Positions 6,341 to 10,407 of a stretch of DNA of 10,407 nucleotides are shown here, piece after piece; the stretch's first letter is position 1; the number at the start of each line of letters is the position of its first letter. The position numbers were made by a program, and so were the translations under genes. Under the pieces are notes generated by a model. That model saw only the letters and a program-made list of their open reading frames with translations, searched no databases and had not been told where the DNA came from. Origin of the DNA: CAYHCE01 sp964355015 (GTDB lineage: Bacteria > Cyanobacteriota > Cyanobacteriia > PCC-6307 > Cyanobiaceae); contig CAYHCE010000063.1 of assembly GCA_964355015.1 (NCBI GenBank), positions 1 to 10,407 of the forward strand, given 5' to 3'.

Positions 6341-7239
6341 GGATCCTGCTCCAGCGGATCAGCCGCCACCGGGTCGGCCTGCCCGCTCTCGGGGTCGGGG
6401 CCTTGGTCAGTCTGGGCGGTCTGGGCTGGCTGGCCCGCGAGGTCACGGCAGGGCCGGAGGTGGGCGGCCGCCCCTCCCTGCTTCAGTTGCTTGAGGAGGT
6501 GACCCATCCGCCTCCTGCGCCGGATTCCCCACGGGGCGTCGCACCGCTTCCGCCAGCCCGTCCCCGCTGGGCCACTCCGCTGCATCAGCAGTGCGTCGAC
6601 CGTGATCCGCGGCTGCGCCGGCAGCTGGAACGCCAGCTGGCCGAGCTGCCCGCGCGCCGTCGCCGCCGGGCCATCCATCCAAGCAACTACGGCGAACGCT
6701 TCAACCGCGATGCCTTCGGTCATCCCGTCGATCCCAGGCCCCAGCTGGTGGTGCTGCATGAAACTGTCTATGGCCTGGGATCCGCGTTGCACACCTTCGA
6801 GACCCCCCACCCCCGCGACGAGGACCAGGTCAGCTACCACACGCTGGTCGGTGGCGATGGCCAGGTGGTGGACGTGCTCGAGCCTGAGCGCAGGGCCTTC
6901 GGCGCCGGAAACTCAGCCTTCAACGGTCGCTGGGTGGTGACCAATCCCAGGGTGGGCGGCTCCGTCAACAACTTCTCCCTGCACATCAGCCTGGAGACCC
7001 CCATCGATGGAGAAAACGACGGGCAGGCCCACAGCGGCTACACCCGGGCCCAGTACGACGCTCTTGCCCTTGTGCTGGCCGACTGGATGGGCCGGTTCGG
7101 CATTCCCCCACAGAACATCACCACCCATCGCAAGGTCGACCTGGCCGGCGAGCGGGCGGATCCCCGCAGTTTCGACTGGTCGGCGCTGCAGCAGCGACTG
7201 GGCGCTCTTGGCCTGCTCTGCCGAGCGGGCTCTCCCTAG
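6334..7239 (+). CDS. Membrane-anchored N-acetylmuramoyl-L-alanine amidase (Amidase_2 / AmpD-like)
   Basis: A 301-residue protein with a basic N-terminus and one hydrophobic segment (about 14-34), then a Pro-rich linker (about 58-82) and an Amidase_2 domain from about 135. Amidases of this family cut the bond between N-acetylmuramic acid and L-Ala of peptidoglycan. Zinc ligands fit His142 in VVLHET, His265 in TTHRKVD and Asp276 in ADPRSFDW; Glu221 in HISLET fits the AmpD catalytic-region glutamate. The anchor suggests a periplasm-facing, wall-modifying enzyme rather than cytosolic AmpD recycling; this is inferred. The ATG at 6334 overlaps the M61 stop by 7 bp, so translational coupling is likely. 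A GTG at 6316 would add six residues. The gene converges on another putative wall hydrolase. Confidence 0.88.
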   Translation: MLRILLQRISRHRVGLPALGVGALVSLGGLGWLAREVTAGPEVGGRPSLLQLLEEVTHPPPAPDSPRGVAPLPPARPRWATPLHQQCVDRDPRLRRQLERQLAELPARRRRRAIHPSNYGERFNRDAFGHPVDPRPQLVVLHETVYGLGSALHTFETPHPRDEDQVSYHTLVGGDGQVVDVLEPERRAFGAGNSAFNGRWVVTNPRVGGSVNNFSLHISLETPIDGENDGQAHSGYTRAQYDALALVLADWMGRFGIPPQNITTHRKVDLAGERADPRSFDWSALQQRLGALGLLCRAGSP

Positions 7240-7269
7240 CCCGGCGCCGCTGTTTCGGGACAGTCCAGA

Positions 7270-7289
7270 CGGGGATCCGACCGGACCCG
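7270..7289. terminator. Possible hairpin between the amidase and the convergent transglycosylase-like gene
   Basis: CGGG and TCC on the left (7270-7273, 7276-7278) pair with GGA and CCCG on the right (7283-7289), giving seven pairs with a 2-nt bulge and the loop GACC. It lies in the 51-nt gap between two convergent stop codons. There is no U-tract on either strand, so the call is weak. Confidence 0.25.
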
Positions 7290-7290
7290 A

Positions 7291-8151
7291 TCAGATCAGC
7301 GGCGAAAGCACAGGCTTGCGCACGGAATAGATCAGGGCATGCAGGGCCGGGTCCTGCATGTAGCTCAGGATTCTGCTGGGGTAATCCAGTTTGCCGTTGT
7401 GGAGGTAAGCCAGGGTGGCAAGCCCCTTGGCATCGCGAGGGCTGAGGCTGGCCTGCAGCGGACGGTCGGTGGGGAGGCCCAGAGCACGGCTGAGGCGGGC
7501 GAACTTGCCCACCAGCAGTTCGACGTTGCGCTCCGGGTCGAGCAGTTCCCGGCGGGCGGCGGCCAGCTCCTCGGGGGAGGCATCGCGGCGCAGCAGGCCC
7601 TGCTGCATCAGTTCACTGACCCCGAGCTGGGCCACTCCATGGGTCTTGAACAGCCCCGACTGTGCGGCGATGGGCAGATCCTCGCCGGGTTTGGCGTGCT
7701 GCATCTCGTCGAACAGCACGGCCGCTACCAGTATGGGATTGACGTGCCATCGGCGGCTTTCCCGCAGGATCGTGGGTTGGAGCTCCTCCAGACGCCCCAC
7801 CGTGTGAGCCCGCAGCGGAGTGAGCTGATCGATGCCGTGCGTGAACAACTGGGCCAGGGCGGTCTGGGGACCGTGCACCCCGAAGCGGCGCTGCAGTTCG
7901 CGCAGTTCCTGGGCTGTGAAGTCCACGGGGTTGGGCCGTTGTCCTTCGCTGGTCAGGGCGCCTGGATCACTGCTGTCCGTGCTGAAGCTGGCCGTCAGGC
8001 CCGGTTCGGTGATCAGACCGCTGGAGATCCGGGGGGTGGGAGAGGGGCTTCCCACCATCGCCGTCAGCGCCAGGCTTGCCGCCGCAATCGAGACAAATCT
8101 CCGCAGACCTGAAGTTGCGGGGAACCGGCTCGGAGCAAGGCGAGGCGCCAA
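7291..8151 (-). CDS. Exported protein with lytic-transglycosylase-like (lysozyme-fold) pattern
   Basis: A 286-residue protein with a basic N-terminus and a hydrophobic stretch (about 19-35), followed by a Ser/Thr/Pro-rich region to about 75: a signal peptide or anchor is likely. The rest resembles lytic transglycosylases in motif order: WHVNPILVAAVLFDEM (135-150) fits their 'V-D-P-x-L-hydrophobic-E' helix, making Glu149 the candidate catalytic acid; THGVAQLGVSELM (170-182) fits GLMQLMP; LLDPERNV (203-210) fits the 'DPxxNI' step; and TLAYLHNG (246-253) fits AAYNAG. Such enzymes cleave the glycan strand of peptidoglycan. The motifs are degenerate, so activity is uncertain. The start is a TTG at 8151; upstream to the TGA there is no ATG or GTG in frame, and the ATG at codon 32 would remove the signal. 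Its neighbour is a convergent amidase. Confidence 0.75.
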   Translation of the reverse strand: MAPRLAPSRFPATSGLRRFVSIAAASLALTAMVGSPSPTPRISSGLITEPGLTASFSTDSSDPGALTSEGQRPNPVDFTAQELRELQRRFGVHGPQTALAQLFTHGIDQLTPLRAHTVGRLEELQPTILRESRRWHVNPILVAAVLFDEMQHAKPGEDLPIAAQSGLFKTHGVAQLGVSELMQQGLLRRDASPEELAAARRELLDPERNVELLVGKFARLSRALGLPTDRPLQASLSPRDAKGLATLAYLHNGKLDYPSRILSYMQDPALHALIYSVRKPVLSPLI

Positions 8152-8179
8152 GGGAGAAATCGAAGCAAATCTTTTCTCA

Positions 8180-8185
8180 AGATTA
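8180..8185 (-). promoter_or_regulatory. Possible -10 element for the transglycosylase-like gene
   Basis: TAATCT on the minus strand, in an AT-rich patch that stands out from the GC-rich surroundings, lies 28 nt upstream of the TTG start at 8151. The spacing matches the other candidate promoters in the window and supports the TTG start. No clear -35 box was found. The 198-nt gap 8152-8349 holds this element and the pgi candidate; I see nothing else in it. Confidence 0.35.
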
Positions 8186-8310
8186 CCTGCTCCGGCCTGG
8201 AGCCCAACCCTGGGGTGCCGTTTGTGTGGCTGTCCATACAGTCAGAGCGAATGGGGGCTCTACCACAGCTCCACGCGACCCGATCGCTTTGCCCTGGGCG
8301 CAGTCGCGGA

Positions 8311-8316
8311 TAGGTT
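8311..8316 (+). promoter_or_regulatory. Possible -10 element for pgi
   Basis: TAGGTT in the context GGATAGGTTCTG lies 39 nt upstream of the pgi ATG, in the only sizeable intergenic region of the window. It is identical to the hexamer upstream of the next gene (9981-9986) and one base different from that upstream of ycf35. Confidence 0.35.
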
Positions 8317-8349
8317 CTGCTTCGGCAGCCGCTTCGCGAATCAGGGCGC

Positions 8350-9951
8350 ATGACGACGCTTCCGGACTTCAGCATCCATGCGCCGCTGGTGCAGTGGCAA
8401 CGCTTCTCTTCCCTGCTCTGGCATCACGATGACCTCGGCTTCTGGGTGGATGTGAGCCGCATGGCCCTCAACCAGAGCCACATCGATCAACTGACCCCGG
8501 GCTTCGAACGGGCGTTCGCGGCGATGGCGGCCCTGGAGAGGGGGGCGATCGCCAACCCGGATGAACAGCGGCAGGTGGGCCATTACTGGCTGCGGGCTCC
8601 ACAGCTGGCTCCCGATCCCAGCGCAGGCGCCCATATCCGTTCGGAGATCGAGCGCATCGAGGGATTCGGCAGGCAGGTGATCGGCGGGGAGCTGATGGCG
8701 CCAGGCGGCGCCCCCTTCACCGATGTGCTCTGGATCGGCATCGGCGGCTCCGGGCTCGGTCCGTTGCTGATCCTGCGGGCCCTGCAGCAGGAAGGCGTGG
8801 GCCTGCCCTTCCACTTCTTCGACAACATCGATCCCCAGGGGATCAGTCGCACCCTGCTGGCCCTGGGCGAGCGGCTGCGCACCACCCTGGTGGTCGTGGT
8901 GAGCAAATCGGGCGGCACCCCCGAGCCGCGGCTGGGGATGGAGCAGGTGCGGACCCGGCTCGAGGCGATGGGCGGCTTCTGGCCGCAGCAGGCGGTGGCC
9001 GTCACCATGCGCGGCAGCCAGCTCGATTGCCGCGCCGAGGCCGAAAGATGGCTGGCCCGCTTCGACATGTTCGACTGGGTAGGAGGGCGCACCAGCATCA
9101 CCAGCGCCGTGGGCCTGCTGCCGGCGGCGCTGATCGGCGCCGATCTGCACGCCTTTCTCGACGGCGCCGGCACGATGGACGCACTCACCCGTGTGGCCGA
9201 TCTGCGCGGCAATCCGGCGGCCCTGCTTGCGGCCGCCTGGTATGCCGCCGGTGAGGGCCGGGGCTGTCGCGACATGGTCGTGCTGCCCTACCGGGACCGG
9301 CTTGAGGTGTTCAGCCGCTATCTGCAGCAGCTGGTGATGGAATCGCTCGGCAAGCGGCTCGACCGTGACGGCGAGGTGGTGCATCAGGGCATTGCCGTGT
9401 ATGGCAACAAGGGCTCCACCGACCAGCACGCCTACGTGCAGCAGCTGCGTGACGGCGTCGACAATTTCTTCGTCACCTTCATCGAGGCCCTCGACGATCC
9501 CGCCGATGTGCCGCCTATCGATGGCGAGTACCCCGGTGATTTCCTTGAAGGGTTTCTGCAGGGCACCCGGGCCGCCCTCACCGAGGGAGGGCGGCAGAGC
9601 ATCGCCATCAGCCTGCGCCGATTCGATGCCCGCGGCCTGGGGGCGCTGGTGGCCCTGTTCGAGCGCGCCGTGGGCCTCTATGCGGAACTGGTGAACGTGA
9701 ACGCCTACGACCAGCCGGGCGTGGAGGCCGGCAAGAAGGCCGCCGCCACCATCCTCGACCTGCAGGCCCGGGTGGAGCAGCTGCTCGCCGATGGTCAGCC
9801 CCGCTCGCTGGAGGCGATCCAGGCGGAGCTGGAGCTGGAGAGCCCCGAACCGGTGTTCTGGATCCTGCGCCATCTGTGTGGCAATCCGCGTGGGTTCGCC
9901 GTCAACGGTGACTGGGGCTCCCCAGCCGGCCTGGTGTTCCGAAAGCTCTGA
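8350..9951 (+). CDS. pgi: Glucose-6-phosphate isomerase
   Basis: Pgi interconverts glucose 6-phosphate and fructose 6-phosphate in the cytosol, linking glycogen and the oxidative pentose phosphate route with the Calvin cycle and glycolysis. The 533-residue length is that of cyanobacterial Pgi. Sugar-phosphate binding is shown by GIGGSGLGP (about 131-139) and SKSGGTPE (185-192); GGRTSITSAVGLLP is the family core. Catalytic residues fit Glu331 in VMESLGKRL, His360 in GNKGSTDQHAY and a lysine at 462 in QPGVEAGKKAA. The ATG at 8350 is preceded by a 198-nt non-coding gap; no clear Shine-Dalgarno site is seen. The alcohol dehydrogenase gene follows 51 nt downstream on the same strand with its own candidate promoter. 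Confidence 0.97.
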   Translation: MTTLPDFSIHAPLVQWQRFSSLLWHHDDLGFWVDVSRMALNQSHIDQLTPGFERAFAAMAALERGAIANPDEQRQVGHYWLRAPQLAPDPSAGAHIRSEIERIEGFGRQVIGGELMAPGGAPFTDVLWIGIGGSGLGPLLILRALQQEGVGLPFHFFDNIDPQGISRTLLALGERLRTTLVVVVSKSGGTPEPRLGMEQVRTRLEAMGGFWPQQAVAVTMRGSQLDCRAEAERWLARFDMFDWVGGRTSITSAVGLLPAALIGADLHAFLDGAGTMDALTRVADLRGNPAALLAAAWYAAGEGRGCRDMVVLPYRDRLEVFSRYLQQLVMESLGKRLDRDGEVVHQGIAVYGNKGSTDQHAYVQQLRDGVDNFFVTFIEALDDPADVPPIDGEYPGDFLEGFLQGTRAALTEGGRQSIAISLRRFDARGLGALVALFERAVGLYAELVNVNAYDQPGVEAGKKAAATILDLQARVEQLLADGQPRSLEAIQAELELESPEPVFWILRHLCGNPRGFAVNGDWGSPAGLVFRKL

Positions 9952-9980
9952 GGCTGGAGGGGCCCGCCGGACTCCATTGC

Positions 9981-9986
9981 TAGGTT
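9981..9986 (+). promoter_or_regulatory. Possible -10 element for the alcohol dehydrogenase gene
   Basis: TAGGTT in the context TTGCTAGGTTCGCG lies 22 nt upstream of the ATG at 10003, in the 51-nt gap after pgi. The start of transcription would leave a leader of about 10 nt. Same hexamer as upstream of pgi. Confidence 0.35.
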
Positions 9987-10002
9987 CGCGATCGTTGGGG
10001 CC

Positions 10003-10407
10003 ATGATCCGATCCCGTGCCGCGGTGGCCTGGGCCGCCGGTCAGCCGCTGGAGATCACCGAGATCGAGGTGGCTCCCCCCCGGGCAGGGGAGGTGCTGCT
10101 CCGGGTGGTGGCCACGGGTGTCTGCCACACCGACGCCTACACCCTCTCCGGTAAGGATCCGGAAGGGCTCTTCCCGGCGGTGCTCGGCCACGAGGGCGGC
10201 GCGATCGTGGAGGAGGTCGGACCGGAGGTCAGCTCACTCGAGGTGGGAGACCACGTGATCCCCCTCTATACCCCGGAGTGCCGCCGCTGCAGGTTCTGCC
10301 TCTCCGGCAAGACCAACCTCTGCCAGGCGATCCGCGGGACCCAGGGCCGGGGACTGATGCCGGACGGCAGCAGCCGCTTCTCGAAGAACGGCGCGCTGAT
10401 CCATCAC
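10003..10407 (+). CDS. frmA: Class III alcohol dehydrogenase / S-(hydroxymethyl)glutathione dehydrogenase, N-terminal part (cut by window edge)
   Basis: The first 135 codons are present; the gene runs off the right edge. The family oxidises the adduct of formaldehyde and glutathione with NAD, the main formaldehyde detoxification step, and also acts on S-nitrosoglutathione. Zinc-type MDR features are complete for this part: Cys41 in GVCHTDAYTLSG and the pair His63-Glu64 in LGHEGG at the catalytic zinc, and Cys93, Cys96, Cys99 and Cys107 in ECRRCRFCLSGKTNLC for the structural zinc. PLYTPECRRCRFC and the following RGTQGRGLMPDG are characteristic of class III rather than general alcohol dehydrogenases. 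The start ATG at 10003 lies 8 codons before the first strand. A partner S-formylglutathione hydrolase often lies next to this gene but would be outside the window. Confidence 0.93.
   Translation, partial: MIRSRAAVAWAAGQPLEITEIEVAPPRAGEVLLRVVATGVCHTDAYTLSGKDPEGLFPAVLGHEGGAIVEEVGPEVSSLEVGDHVIPLYTPECRRCRFCLSGKTNLCQAIRGTQGRGLMPDGSSRFSKNGALIHH

Noticed and set aside
8152..8349. A small protein or RNA gene in the largest intergenic region
   Set aside because: A minus-strand frame passes through it, but the frame continues into the transglycosylase-like gene out of phase and has no conserved features; no stable RNA-like fold or tRNA pattern was seen.
2692..8552. Two GCGATCGC octamers (2692-2699 and 8545-8552), the cyanobacterial HIP1 repeat
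   Set aside because: Two copies in 10.4 kb of GC-rich DNA are above chance by only a small margin and both are inside genes; far too few to argue a HIP1-rich genome.
8341..10191. A 616-codon open frame on the minus strand opposite pgi and the alcohol dehydrogenase start
   Set aside because: Same explanation: a shadow of the codon bias of pgi, crossing two genes and an intergenic region, with no family features.
1..10407. A mobile element, CRISPR array, defence island or other accessory system
   Set aside because: All coding space is filled by housekeeping or cell-wall genes of uniform composition; no transposase, integrase, inverted terminal repeats, spaced repeats or tRNA junction was found.

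Overview
The window looks like ordinary chromosomal DNA from a GC-rich picocyanobacterium (Synechococcus/Cyanobium type). The evidence is a Ycf35 (DUF1257) gene, a family confined to cyanobacteria and plastids, a long cyanobacterial-type RibBA with a C-terminal extension, very high third-position GC, poor or absent Shine-Dalgarno sites and very short gene spacing. The genus is an inference from gene content and style; no rRNA or other marker is present.

Layout, left to right. The 5' end of mtnP (methylthioadenosine phosphorylase, minus strand) runs off the left edge and is divergent from a cyclophilin-type prolyl isomerase (plus). The isomerase converges on ribBA (riboflavin biosynthesis, minus). 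ribBA is divergent from argC (arginine biosynthesis, plus), which converges tail-to-tail on purN (purine biosynthesis, minus). purN is head-to-head with a plus-strand cluster: ycf35, an M61-family metallopeptidase with a PDZ domain, and a membrane-anchored N-acetylmuramoyl-L-alanine amidase. The amidase converges on a minus-strand gene for an exported protein that resembles a lytic transglycosylase. After the only sizeable intergenic region (about 200 nt) come pgi (glucose-6-phosphate isomerase, plus) and the 5' part of a class III alcohol dehydrogenase (frmA type, plus), cut by the right edge.

Most genes are independent housekeeping functions: methionine salvage, protein folding, flavin, arginine, purine, central carbon and formaldehyde detoxification. 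The only set that looks functionally linked is the peptidase-amidase pair facing a second putative cell-wall hydrolase.

I found no mobile element, CRISPR array, RNA gene, defence system or clearly new system. The best leads are local. The ribBA frame has no ATG, GTG or TTG where its conserved N-terminus requires one, and a 23-codon leader frame with an SD-like sequence sits in the +1-offset frame with a CCCCC run between them. The argC and purN stop codons lie in opposite arms of one 10-bp hairpin. The ribBA stop codon is duplicated in frame by a 15-bp tandem repeat. The purN and ycf35 ATGs can overlap on a single CATG.
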